From the NCBI RefSeq assembly GCF_024628865.1, contig NZ_CP102384.1, positions 2,367,001 to 2,431,000 on the forward strand: a DNA stretch of 64,000 bases, read 5' to 3'. This document shows, one piece after another, positions 52,712 through 61,971 of this stretch. Source of the DNA: Sphingopyxis sp. DBS4 (GTDB taxonomy: Bacteria > Pseudomonadota > Alphaproteobacteria > Sphingomonadales > Sphingomonadaceae). Below the pieces are notes generated by a model. It worked only from the letters and a program-made list of their open reading frames with translations, was not told where the DNA came from and did not search any database. A program made the translations under genes and the position numbers. Every line of letters begins with the position of its first letter. The first letter of the stretch is position 1.

Positions 52712-53718
52712 AGCGCCGCGATGGCGGCCGCGAGCGGCGCGACCGCCGCGGCGTCCTGATCCCAGCTCGTGACAAGGCGTGCGGCGCCTTCGCCCCAGTC
52801 ATAGAAATCGAAGCCCCGTCCGCGCAGCGCCGTCGCCTCGGCGGCGCTCAACCGGACAAACAGTTCATTCGCCTCGACCGGATACATCAGCCGGCCGCCG
52901 CACGCCGCCGCGAGCGCCGCCGCGCCGGCATTGGCCCCATGCGCATTGGTGAGCCAGAGATCGTCCTTCAGCATCGCGCGGATCTGCGCCGCGACGAAGC
53001 GCCCCTTGCTGAGCAGATGGCCGCCGCGCTTTTTGAGCTCGCGCACCCCATCGCCGCCGCTGCCACCAAAGAAGACCAGTGCCTCGGCCATCATCGCGCC
53101 ATTTTTTGTGAAGCCGAAGGACAGGGCATCGACTCCGGCGCGCCACGTCACATCGGCGGGCGAACAGCCGAGGAAAGCGACCGCATTGGCGAAGCGCGCG
53201 CCGTCCATGTGAAGCTTCATGCCGTTGGCTCTGGCGATCTCGCTGATCGCACCCACCTCGTCCGGCCGCCACGCCAGCCCATATTCGGTCGCATTGGTGA
53301 TGCTGATCGCGGCCGGCTGCACCTGATGGACGTCCTTGCGGATGCCGGCGATCCGCGCCTTGAGCGCTTCGGCGTCGATCTTCGCCCCCGTACCGGGCAG
53401 CGTCATCAGCTTGGCGCCGCCCGAATAAAAGGTCGGCGCGCCGCACTCGTCGACCTCGATATGCGCTTCCTCATAGCAGAGGATGCCCTGCCACGGCCGC
53501 ACGAAGTGGGCGAGGATGATGCTGTTCGCGGCGGTGCCGGTCGAAATCCAGACGACTTCGCATGTCGTCTCGAACAGCTCCGAAAAGGCCGCGTCGAGCG
53601 ACTGGCTGAGCGTGTCGCCATCATAGGCGGTATCGACATGATTGGCGGCGGCGAGTGCCTCCATCACCGCGGGATGCACGGCGGCGGCATTGTCGGAGAA
53701 AAAGCGCGAGGCGGTCAT
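52708..53718 (-). CDS. Low-specificity L-threonine aldolase-type enzyme
   Basis: A 336-aa PLP enzyme of the beta-eliminating-lyase fold. The PLP Lys205 lies in SFGFTKNGAMMAEA, the Asp-Gly-Ala-Arg segment LHMDGARFANAVA binds the cofactor, and SDNAAAVHPAVMEAL matches the N-terminus of threonine aldolases. It would cleave threonine or allo-threonine to glycine and acetaldehyde. The DMT permease gene overlaps its stop by 4 bp. Confidence 0.93.
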   Translation of the reverse strand: MTASRFFSDNAAAVHPAVMEALAAANHVDTAYDGDTLSQSLDAAFSELFETTCEVVWISTGTAANSIILAHFVRPWQGILCYEEAHIEVDECGAPTFYSGGAKLMTLPGTGAKIDAEALKARIAGIRKDVHQVQPAAISITNATEYGLAWRPDEVGAISEIARANGMKLHMDGARFANAVAFLGCSPADVTWRAGVDALSFGFTKNGAMMAEALVFFGGSGGDGVRELKKRGGHLLSKGRFVAAQIRAMLKDDLWLTNAHGANAGAAALAAACGGRLMYPVEANELFVRLSAAEATALRGRGFDFYDWGEGAARLVTSWDQDAAAVAPLAAAIAAL

Positions 53719-53760
53719 CGAGGCGCCCCTTAGCGCAGGAAAGCGCGCCGCGCTAACGCA

Positions 53761-54486
53761 TTAATTTTTTGAGAGTCCCGCCGGATCATCGGCATCGTCG
53801 CCGCCCGCCGTGCCATGCGCGAGGCTGGCACCGCCGACGACGCCGAGCCCGCCCGCCATGCCCATTCCGCCGCCCATGCCACCGCCGCCGCCGCCGCGCC
53901 CTCCTCCTCCACCGCCTTCGCCGCCGCGGCCCGCACCGCCGCCTTTTCCGCCGCTCGAAGGCCGGGTCGGGCCTTGCAGCGGGATCGCCGAGTCGGACGG
54001 CACGGGGTCGAGATCGAGCGCGTCGCGAATGAAGTCGCGCAGCGCGACGACCAGATCGTGAACGTGGACCGGGCGCCCCTCGACCAGTTCGCGTGCGGCG
54101 CGGCTCGCGAGGCGGACCTGGTCGGCGGTGCCGAGCAGGATGATATCCGACAGCGCCGCCTCGACCGCGTCGCGAATCCGGCGCGGCCGATCCGAATCGG
54201 CGCCCGCGGCCTCCGTTCCGGCAGCCGTTTCGGCTCCGGCGCGGCGGAGGTCGCGCAGATGACGCGGGTCGACCGCCAGATTGCCGGTGAACGAGCCGCC
54301 GAGCGTCTTGTAGGCCGCGATCAGCGTCCGCAGCCGCTCGTTGATCTGGCGGTTGATCCGCTCGCGGCGCTGCTGGATCGTCATCATGACCACCAGGCGG
54401 ATGCCGACGCCGATCAGCGTGAAGAGCGCCAGCCCGAGCAGGGTGGCCCCGATGCTCTGCCACGAGGAAAAATCGAAATTACGCAC
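53761..54486 (-). CDS. Membrane-anchored protein with glycine-rich tail, unknown
   Basis: A 241-aa protein with one N-terminal transmembrane helix (SIGATLLGLALFTLIGVGIRLVVM spans residues 11-34), a basic helix with QQRRERINRQINERLRTLI, a middle helical domain (DAVEAALSDIILLGTADQV), and a C-terminal ~55 residues dominated by Gly with Arg and Met (GRGGGGGGMGGGMGMAGGLG). The tail is low complexity, so composition alone is not evidence of a family. It lies before the threonine-aldolase gene. Function unknown. Confidence 0.75.
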   Translation of the reverse strand: MRNFDFSSWQSIGATLLGLALFTLIGVGIRLVVMMTIQQRRERINRQINERLRTLIAAYKTLGGSFTGNLAVDPRHLRDLRRAGAETAAGTEAAGADSDRPRRIRDAVEAALSDIILLGTADQVRLASRAARELVEGRPVHVHDLVVALRDFIRDALDLDPVPSDSAIPLQGPTRPSSGGKGGGAGRGGEGGGGGGRGGGGGGMGGGMGMAGGLGVVGGASLAHGTAGGDDADDPAGLSKN

Positions 54487-54555
54487 CGGCGATGTCCCCT
54501 GCCGCGAAAGGCCATCCCTTCTGCCGCCTGCCCGGCGACCGCGCCAGCCCCAATA

Positions 54556-54762
54556 TCAGTCGCCCTGATCGCGGTCATGCTCGTGGCGATGGCGATACAT
54601 CCAATAGCCAAAGGTCCGCGACCGCCGGGCGAAATAGTCCCCCGGCAGGATCAGCCGCGTATAGGTTCCGTCGCGCGTCATCAGTTTCGCGATGCGGGGA
54701 AAGAGCAGCGAACAAGGCCGCCAATCATAGGGCGAAGATTCTTCGGACTGGCCGTCGGACAT
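54556..54762 (-). CDS. Small unknown protein (68 aa)
   Basis: A 68-aa reading frame starting MSDGQSEESSPYDWRPCSLL and ending in a His/Arg/Asp-rich tail (RHRHEHDRDQGD). Composition is non-repetitive, with several Tyr, Trp and Pro residues, which argues for a real peptide; the upstream ribosome site (AAAGG) is fair. No family was recognised. It lies between the Gly-rich membrane gene and argG, all on the same strand. Confidence 0.5.
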   Translation of the reverse strand: MSDGQSEESSPYDWRPCSLLFPRIAKLMTRDGTYTRLILPGDYFARRSRTFGYWMYRHRHEHDRDQGD

Positions 54763-54866
54763 CGGCCACCAACCTTTCTGTCGGCAGCACCCCCGCGAAT
54801 CCTATAGCATTCCGCCGCCCGATCGCCAATCCGGTGGCGAAGGGACGCGCCCGCCGTCCCGCAGGA

Positions 54867-56084
<1,218 letters not shown>

Positions 56085-56232
56085 GGGGACACCTTCTGGC
56101 GGGAGACAGTGCGGGCGCGGCTAGCAGGCCCGCCCGCGCGGCGCAACGGGCTGATCAGACGAACGGGCGGAAAACTGCGCAACTTCACGCGCGATGCGAG
56201 GTCGCGAGCATCGCGCCGGCCGAGCCGCGGCG

Positions 56233-56291
56233 CTTAAAGCGACAAAGGATACGGTCGTGCGCGCCGAAACTGTCTCCTTTGTCGCTCTAAG
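56233..56291. repeat. Stem-loop repeat, type G, copy 2
   Basis: CTTAAAGCGACAAAGGA (56233-56249) pairs with TCCTTTGTCGCTCTAAG (56275-56291) with one mismatch. The left arm is identical over 16 bases to the copy before murA at 49.1 kb. Confidence 0.85.
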
Positions 56292-56402
56292 GCGGGCCGT
56301 GGACAAAGGCGGTTTCGAGCACGAAAAGAGACGGAAGCGCGACATGTGATGGAGGCTAACCCGGCGCGGTTTTGTAGGACAGCAGCTTTTGCGGGCGGGC
56401 TA

Positions 56403-56427
56403 TTTAGGGGTTTTCGCACCTGTCACC
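56403..56427 (+). repeat. Left 25-bp inverted repeat of the HEPN-like gene segment
   Basis: The 25 bases starting TTTAGGGGTTTTCGCACC are the reverse complement of 57207-57231 with a single mismatch. The two copies bracket 829 bp holding one gene. The same unit recurs as a 20/24 match in direct orientation at 57238-57261. Confidence 0.85.
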
Positions 56428-56465
56428 GTAATGCAAGTTTCTGCTCCGCAGCCTGACGCAGAGCC

Positions 56466-57068
56466 TCAAGAAGCGCTTGGGCCATATCGTTTATAGCGAG
56501 CAGATGAGCGGCCCAGAAAGTCTTGCTTGTGAGCTTCTAGAGGACGTTCTGACAGATACCAGTAGCGAAGGTCGTGGATCGCTTGATCTAAGGCTTCATG
56601 AATATCGTAGCCGTCAAAGCACCACTCTTGGAGCTTCTCAACGGTGACGATTTCCTCCTCGTCGTAAACGATGGCCCTACGCTGATAGGACTGGGGCTTC
56701 GGTGTCTTAACCTGAGAGTTGCGCTTTTGCATGGCTTCCATCCCGATGAACCATCGATCGTGCACATATCGGTTGCGACGTGGCGACAGATCGTCGCGGG
56801 TCTTGGCTAACATCCGGCACAGCCAGTCTACCCACTCCTCATCGTAGCTTGAGGCAATGAGCAGTCGTTCCAAGACGGTGCATCGAGGAGCGACTTCGCG
56901 CAGGGCGGTGTTGAGAATGGCGGCTTGGTCTGGTCCAGTCTCAAGCACGTACATCATTAGTTCGGTAATATCGTTGTCGATGGCTGCCCATATCATGCAG
57001 ACCTCACCGATGAGGCGCTGAGTGCCCTCTTGGGTTTTGATCTCTCTTTCTCTGTCTTGCCACGCCAT
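56466..57068 (-). CDS. Unknown alpha-helical protein with HEPN-like R-x4-H motif
   Basis: A 200-aa protein from the ATG at 57068. It appears all-helical, begins with a charged helix (MAWQDREREIKTQEGTQRLI), has MIWAAIDNDITELMMYVLE, then CTVLERLLIA, and at residues 98-103 RNRYVH within SPRRNRYVHDRWFIG. This R-x4-H followed by D-R-W and the preceding helices resemble HEPN-domain ribonucleases found in toxin-antitoxin and antiphage systems, but no annotated family was recognised. Codon usage and base composition are clearly less GC-rich than every neighbour. It is bracketed by inverted repeats, suggesting recent insertion. No antitoxin-like partner is adjacent. Confidence 0.6.
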   Translation of the reverse strand: MAWQDREREIKTQEGTQRLIGEVCMIWAAIDNDITELMMYVLETGPDQAAILNTALREVAPRCTVLERLLIASSYDEEWVDWLCRMLAKTRDDLSPRRNRYVHDRWFIGMEAMQKRNSQVKTPKPQSYQRRAIVYDEEEIVTVEKLQEWCFDGYDIHEALDQAIHDLRYWYLSERPLEAHKQDFLGRSSARYKRYGPSAS

Positions 57069-57206
57069 GGAAACCGACCGCGAAAAAGTGGACCAGGTGC
57101 TCAAGCGGATGCGGGTCACGCCCCCAACTCCTCACAAGCCGCCAGAGCCTAGCAAGCCCCGGCGGCGTGAGTCTCAATCGAAATCGCGGAGTTATCGTGG
57201 AATTAG

Positions 57207-57231
57207 GGTGACAGGTGCGTAAACCCCTAAA
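57207..57231 (-). repeat. Right 25-bp inverted repeat of the HEPN-like gene segment
   Basis: Reverse complement of 56403-56427 with one mismatch (T for A at base 14). Together with the adjacent copy at 57238-57261 it forms a long hairpin: GGTGACAGGTGCG pairs with CGCACCCGTCACC, and CCCC with GGGG. Confidence 0.85.
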
Positions 57232-57237
57232 TTCCAA

Positions 57238-57261
57238 TTGGGGATTTCCGCACCCGTCACC
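57238..57261 (+). repeat. Outer direct copy of the 25-bp repeat
   Basis: TTGGGGATTTCCGCACCCG plus TCACC matches the left repeat at 20 of 24 positions in the same orientation, and similarity continues a few bases beyond (GCAATCCAA versus GTAATGCAA). The segment is therefore flanked by direct as well as inverted copies. Confidence 0.7.
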
Positions 57262-57285
57262 GCAATCCAATTCCAGCGTATTCCC

Positions 57286-57570
57286 TCACCGCTTCGCCCT
57301 GCCCGGACGGGGCCAGCATTTTTCGCAGCGGCGCCAGCATGTGACGCCGGGCATGGCGTCGCGCGACCGGGTCGGGTGGGGCGGGCGCACGCCCGCGGTG
57401 ATCGTGGGGTCGAGGCCTTCGGGAACCGCAGTCTTGTGGCACATCATGCAGTTGCGGCGATAGGATTGCGGCGTCAGCACCGCTTCCTGCGGCTTCGCAA
57501 AGGCCGGGTCGGTGGCGATCAACCCGACCGCGAGCAGCGACAGCAACAGGCCGGATAGGAGCGACCGCAT
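57286..57570 (-). CDS. Small exported protein with one CxxCH haem motif
   Basis: A 94-aa product with a signal peptide (MRSLLSGLLLSLLAVGLIA, cleaved near AFAK). After it comes NCMMCHKTAV, a c-type cytochrome CxxCH haem-attachment site, then a Cys-rich basic end (TCWRRCEKCWPRPGR). It is too short for a normal class I cytochrome c and no Met ligand loop is obvious, so it may be a mini-cytochrome or a truncated copy. It lies just outside the right repeats of the HEPN-like segment. Confidence 0.65.
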   Translation of the reverse strand: MRSLLSGLLLSLLAVGLIATDPAFAKPQEAVLTPQSYRRNCMMCHKTAVPEGLDPTITAGVRPPHPTRSRDAMPGVTCWRRCEKCWPRPGRAKR

Positions 57571-57738
57571 GATCTTTCCGCCTTTCCCGACTCCGGAAAT
57601 GGAAAACCGAGATTAGAACGCAATCTCCGAATGGAAACCACCCCTTCATTCTCTTCGGTTCGCTGGCGCGTTTTTACAATTTTGCGCGCGCCCGGTCATC
57701 TAAACTCGCGGCGGGACCATGCGTCGAGGGGGGATAGG

Positions 57739-58812
57739 ATGCGGGTTTGGCTGGCTTTCGCGGCGCCGTTTCTGGTGCTGACGGCTTCGGTGTCGGGCGC
57801 AGGCGGGCAGGGATCGATGCCAGACCCGACGCGCGAATATAATCAGCAGGTCGATTGCCATAACGCCTATGACCGGCTGGTGAGCGATCGCAAGGGCGGC
57901 AACACCGTGTCGGCGGCGGCGATCGCCTGGGCGCAAGGCTATGAAGCCGGGGCCAATGCCGGCACCCCCTGCCCTGCGCCGCTGCCCGAAATGACCGCGC
58001 GCGGCGGCCATTGGCAGATCCGCACCCCCGAAGGGCGCGACGCGACGCGCCTCTATATCGAGAGGCAGAAGGATCCCGCGGCGCTGATGGAACTCGGCCT
58101 CTCATGGATCAACGGCGGCGTCCCCGGCGGCACCCCGCAGGACGGGCTGGCGCTGATGCAGGAGGCGGCGAAGCTCGGCGATCCGGTCGCGCTCTACAAT
58201 GTCGGCACGCTCTATTCGGCGGGCATCGTCGGCGGGAAGAAGGATCATGCGACCGGCTTCGCGATGATCGAACAGGCCGCCGCGGCGGGCCATGTCGATG
58301 CGCTCTATCGCAGCGGGCTCTATTATCAGGAAGGGCTCGGCACGAAGAAGGACCCCAAGAAGGCCTTTGCAGCGTTCAAGGCGGCGGCCGAGCGCGGGCA
58401 CCTCTATGCGACGATCATGGCGGTCGACATGATCAACAGCGGCACCGGCACCAAGAAGGACTTCGCGCTTGCCTATCGCCTGTCGCGGATCGTCGCCGAC
58501 CAGGGCGAAGTCTATGGCGCGGTGATGGCAGCCTCGTCGCTGCTCCAGATGAAGAACCCGCTGCCCCATGAGGACGAGATTCTCTATTGGATGGATCAGG
58601 GGATCGCGAAGGGCGACGACACGATCCGCGGCCAGCTCATCCCGCTCAAACAGCAGGTCGCCGGGGCTTTCACCAAGGCCAAGGCGCCGCCCGAATATAA
58701 GCCGCGCGTCCGGAAAGCCTGCCCGATGAAGACGGTGTGCGTCGTCAATCATTATTCGGGATTGCAAAGCTGCACGACCAACAAGGATTATTGGAACGAC
58801 TGCGACGGCTGA
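57739..58812 (+). CDS. Exported Sel1-repeat protein
   Basis: A 357-aa exported protein starting at MRVWLAFAAPFLVLTASVSG, with a GGGGGGATAGG ribosome site. Several Sel1-like repeats (about 36 residues each) run from residue ~120 to 280, for example AALMELGLSWINGG, ALYNVGTLYSAGIVGG, and ALYRSGLYYQEGLGTKKD. Sel1 solenoids are protein-interaction scaffolds. The C-terminus has paired Cys (KACPMKTVCVVNHYSGLQSC). It probably works in the periplasm; partner unknown. Confidence 0.85.
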   Translation: MRVWLAFAAPFLVLTASVSGAGGQGSMPDPTREYNQQVDCHNAYDRLVSDRKGGNTVSAAAIAWAQGYEAGANAGTPCPAPLPEMTARGGHWQIRTPEGRDATRLYIERQKDPAALMELGLSWINGGVPGGTPQDGLALMQEAAKLGDPVALYNVGTLYSAGIVGGKKDHATGFAMIEQAAAAGHVDALYRSGLYYQEGLGTKKDPKKAFAAFKAAAERGHLYATIMAVDMINSGTGTKKDFALAYRLSRIVADQGEVYGAVMAASSLLQMKNPLPHEDEILYWMDQGIAKGDDTIRGQLIPLKQQVAGAFTKAKAPPEYKPRVRKACPMKTVCVVNHYSGLQSCTTNKDYWNDCDG

Positions 58813-58866
58813 GCGGCGATTTGGCACAAGGTCTTCGACCCGCTATCCGGACGTCGGAGGCCAGAC

Positions 58867-59304
58867 ATGGGCAAGACCGAAAACAAGACACGCGCCACCG
58901 ACGTCGCGGTGGTGGATTTTATCGCCGAACTGCCCGACGCGCGGCGGCGCGAGGAGGCAGCGATCGTCGATGCTATCCACCGCCGCGTGACCGGGCTGGA
59001 GCCGAAGATGTGGGGACCGTCAATCATCGGCTATGGCAGCTATGACTATGTCTATGACAGCGGGCGTTCGGGGACGATGTGCCGGGCGGGTTTTTCCCCG
59101 CGCAAGGCGGCGATGACGATCTATCTGATGGAGCATTACGGCGACCGGCAGAAGGAGGCCGACGCGCTGTTCGCGGCACTCGGCAAGCACAAGACGGGCA
59201 AGGTCTGTCTCTATATCAACAAGCTCGCCGACGTGGACCTGGGCATTCTCGAACGCCTCGTTGCATTGGGCTGGGCGGAGATGAACGCGAAATATCCGAC
59301 CTGA
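58867..59304 (+). CDS. DUF1801 domain protein
   Basis: A 145-aa protein of the DUF1801 (YdhG-like) family: KMWGPSIIGYGSYDYVYDSG, then FSPRKAAMTIYLM and TGKVCLYINKLADVD. The fold is a small alpha/beta barrel-like domain with unknown function. It follows the Sel1 gene by 54 bp on the same strand and ends 11 bp before the stop of the convergent aminotransferase gene. Confidence 0.88.
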   Translation: MGKTENKTRATDVAVVDFIAELPDARRREEAAIVDAIHRRVTGLEPKMWGPSIIGYGSYDYVYDSGRSGTMCRAGFSPRKAAMTIYLMEHYGDRQKEADALFAALGKHKTGKVCLYINKLADVDLGILERLVALGWAEMNAKYPT

Positions 59305-59315
59305 GGCAACAAGTT

Positions 59316-60473
59316 CTAACCGGACATCGGCCAGCGGCTGCCGAACCAATCCTCCAGCCGCGCGCAAGCCTCGCGCACCATGTCGGTGGTCACGGCATAG
59401 CTGAAGCGGATGAAGCCGGCGCCGCGTTCGGGGTCGAAATCGAGCCCCGGCGCGGTGGCGACGCCGGTGTCCTCGAGCAGCCGCTTGCACAGCGACAAAC
59501 TGTCATCGGTCAGATGGGCGATCGAGGCATAGACATAGAAAGCGCCGTCCGACGGGGCGATGTCGGTGATGCCGATCCGGCCCAGGCAATCGATCAGCAA
59601 CTGGCGGTTGCGGCGATACATGGCAACCCGCGCGTCGAGTTCTTCCTCGCAGTCGAAGGCCGCGAGCGCCGCCTGCTGGCTGAGCGCGGGCGGCGACAGG
59701 AACAGATTGCCGAGCCGCGCGCGCGCTCCGGCGACCATATCGGGCGGGCAGACGATCCAGCCGAGGCGCCAGCCGGGCATGCCGTAATATTTTGAGAAGC
59801 TGTTGATGACGAAGGCGCCGGGGTCATATTGCAGCATGCTATGCGTTTCGGCGCCGTAGCTCAGCCGGTGATAGATTTCGTCGGAGATGATACGGACGCC
59901 GCGCGCGCGGCAGGCGTCGGCAAGCTCGGCGAGCTCGGCGGGCGGAATGATCGTTCCGGTGGGATTGGCGGGGCTCGCGACGATCAGGCCGTCGGGCGCG
60001 GGGTCGGCTTCGCGGATATGGCGCGCGTGAATCTGGAAGCGGTCGGCCGCGCCGCATTCGACCTCGACCGGGATCATCTGCAACGCGCGCAGCGAATTGC
60101 GATAGGCGACATAGCCGGGCCGCGCGATCATCACGCGGCTGCCCGCCGCGAAGCCGGTCAGCAACGCCAGCACGAGCGCCGGGGAGGCACCGCAGGTCAG
60201 CAGGATACGCTGCGGGTCGAGGTCGACGCCATAATGCTCGCCATAATGGCGCGCGATGCGCCGGCGCAGCGGCACGCTTTCCCAATAACCCATGTCGGGT
60301 TCATCCAGCGCGGCGCGCGCCGCCGCGACGGCACCGGCAGGAGCGCCGTCGGCGGGCTGCCCGAACTCCATATGGATCACCGACCGCCCTTCCGCGCGCA
60401 GCTTGCGCGCGAGGGCGCTGATCTCGATGGCCTGGAACGGCGCGATGCCCTGCGACGGGGACGAATTGGTCAT
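59316..60473 (-). CDS. Class I/II pyridoxal phosphate aminotransferase
   Basis: A 385-aa fold-type I enzyme starting MTNSSPSQGIAPFQAIEISA; a longer frame extends upstream but without conserved sequence. It has VIHMEFGQPADG, the substrate-pocket NPTGTIIPP, DEIYHRLSYG and the PLP Lys in NSFSKYYGMPGWRLGW. The group includes aspartate- and kynurenine-type transaminases, and specificity cannot be assigned. cfa lies upstream on the same strand, 93 bp away. Confidence 0.92.
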   Translation of the reverse strand: MTNSSPSQGIAPFQAIEISALARKLRAEGRSVIHMEFGQPADGAPAGAVAAARAALDEPDMGYWESVPLRRRIARHYGEHYGVDLDPQRILLTCGASPALVLALLTGFAAGSRVMIARPGYVAYRNSLRALQMIPVEVECGAADRFQIHARHIREADPAPDGLIVASPANPTGTIIPPAELAELADACRARGVRIISDEIYHRLSYGAETHSMLQYDPGAFVINSFSKYYGMPGWRLGWIVCPPDMVAGARARLGNLFLSPPALSQQAALAAFDCEEELDARVAMYRRNRQLLIDCLGRIGITDIAPSDGAFYVYASIAHLTDDSLSLCKRLLEDTGVATAPGLDFDPERGAGFIRFSYAVTTDMVREACARLEDWFGSRWPMSG

Positions 60474-60565
60474 GGTGCGATCCCGAAAGATTAGAGAGAG
60501 GGGATGGCCCCCGGCCGGCTCATAGCTCTTTGGTCGAAGAGATTCCAACCAAGGGATTCCCCTGT

Positions 60566-61810
60566 TCAGACAGTCTCGCGATATGTCGCTTCGGCCTCGG
60601 CCATATAGTCGCGCGTCAGCGGCAGGGCGTGGCGGCTGCGCGCGAACTGGATCTGGTAATTGCCCATCCCGCCGCTCTCAAACGCCGCGGTCGCGCCGGC
60701 GAGGTAAAAGGTCCACATGCGGAAGAAGCGCTCGCCCATCATCGCCACGATCTCGGCCTCGTGCGCGAATGTCCGTGCATACCATTGGCGCAGCGTCAGT
60801 GCGTAATGCAGCCGCAGCGTCTCGACATCGGTGACGATCAGTCGGCTCTTCTCGCTCGCCGCCAGCGTCTCGCTCAGCGCGGGGATATAGCCACCGGGGA
60901 AGATATATTTGCGCGTGAAGGCGTCGGTCGCGCCCGGCTTGCCGAAGCGCCCGATCGTGTGGAGCAGCATCACCCCGTCGGCGGTCATCAGGTTCGCACA
61001 GGCGCGGAAAAAGACGTCATAGTTCGGCGCGCCGACATGCTCGAACATGCCGACCGAGACGATGCGGTCGAACCGCCCCGGCTCGCGCACCGCAAGGTCG
61101 CGATAGTCGATCAGCTCGAAGCGGACGCGGTCGGCGACCCCCGCCGCCTCGGCACGCTGCCGGGCGAGCGCGAGTTGCTCGTCCGACAGGGTGATCCCCA
61201 ACACCTCGACCCGTTCGAGCTTCGCAAGGGTGATCGCCATCCCGCCCCAGCCGCAGCCGATGTCGAGCACGCGCTGCCCCGGTTTCAGCGCGAGCTTTGC
61301 CGCGATATGCGCCTTTTTCGCCGCCTGCGCTTCGTCGAGCGTCATGCCCGCGCGCGGCCAGTAAGCGCAGCTGTACTGCATGTCGGCGTCGAGGAAGAGG
61401 CGGTAGAGATCGTTGCCGATGTCGTAATGATGCTGGACATTGGCACGCGAGCGGCGGCGGCGGTTGACCGAGCCGAGCCGGGTCTTCACCCCCTCGATCC
61501 GCCGGCCGAGCCACGTCTTGTCCTTGAGCTTCGCGCCGCGATCCCACGGCGTGTTCATGCGCAGGAGGCCGATCAGCGTCATGATGTCGCCGTCGGTCAG
61601 TTCCATCTCGCCGTCCATGAACGCCTCGGCCGCGCCGAGACGCGGGTCGAGGATCACGCGGCGCATCGCGCGGCGGGTGGCGAAGCGCACCGCGACCTCC
61701 GGAAAGCCCGTCGCGGGTTCGCCGAAATGCTCGGCATGGCCGTCGGGATCGACGACCGTCAGCCGGCCGTGACGAATGACGCGCGACAGGAAGGGGCGGA
61801 GAATGGACAT
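60566..61810 (-). CDS. cfa: Cyclopropane-fatty-acyl-phospholipid synthase
   Basis: A 414-aa S-adenosylmethionine-dependent enzyme that adds a methylene bridge to unsaturated acyl chains of membrane phospholipids, typical of stationary phase. The SAM motif is VLDIGCGWGGMAITLA, preceded by NDLYRLFLDADMQYSCAYW and followed by SVGMFEHVG. Length is normal. It is transcribed with the downstream aminotransferase gene. Confidence 0.97.
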   Translation of the reverse strand: MSILRPFLSRVIRHGRLTVVDPDGHAEHFGEPATGFPEVAVRFATRRAMRRVILDPRLGAAEAFMDGEMELTDGDIMTLIGLLRMNTPWDRGAKLKDKTWLGRRIEGVKTRLGSVNRRRRSRANVQHHYDIGNDLYRLFLDADMQYSCAYWPRAGMTLDEAQAAKKAHIAAKLALKPGQRVLDIGCGWGGMAITLAKLERVEVLGITLSDEQLALARQRAEAAGVADRVRFELIDYRDLAVREPGRFDRIVSVGMFEHVGAPNYDVFFRACANLMTADGVMLLHTIGRFGKPGATDAFTRKYIFPGGYIPALSETLAASEKSRLIVTDVETLRLHYALTLRQWYARTFAHEAEIVAMMGERFFRMWTFYLAGATAAFESGGMGNYQIQFARSRHALPLTRDYMAEAEATYRETV

Positions 61811-61913
61811 GGGCGCGACCTCATCATCTTTTTATGCCCCTGCCGGTTCAGGATAACGAGATTGCGTTCATAATCAATGCGGTCGCCGGGAGAGGTCTTG
61901 AATTGAAGCTCTT

Positions 61914-61953
61914 CGTCGTTGCGCCCCCGGCTTTCACCGGGGTCGCAATGACG
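61914..61953. repeat. Short palindromic repeat of the CGTC(A/G)T...ATGACG kind
   Basis: CGTCGTTGCGCCCCCGG at the left and CCGGGGTCGCAATGACG at the right with a 6-base loop. It resembles a shortened type C element and lies between cfa and the acyl-CoA ligase gene. Confidence 0.75.
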
Positions 61954-61971
61954 CCAACATGGCACGCGAAC

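Larger units (their letters stand above)
56085..56465. other. Intergenic region with type G stem-loop and left inverted repeat
   Basis: About 380 bp without coding signs between argG and the HEPN-like gene. It contains the type G stem-loop (56233-56291) and the left copy of the 25-bp inverted repeat (56403-56427). The base composition drops to the right of 56.4 kb, where the foreign-looking segment begins. Confidence 0.6.

Noticed and set aside
56121..56419. Short minus-strand reading frames around the type G stem-loop
   Set aside because: Their sequence follows the stem-loop and repeat arms and shows no protein-like composition or ribosome site.
56403..57261. Insertion sequence
   Set aside because: Inverted repeats are present but the single gene has no transposase motif and the segment is only about 830 bp.
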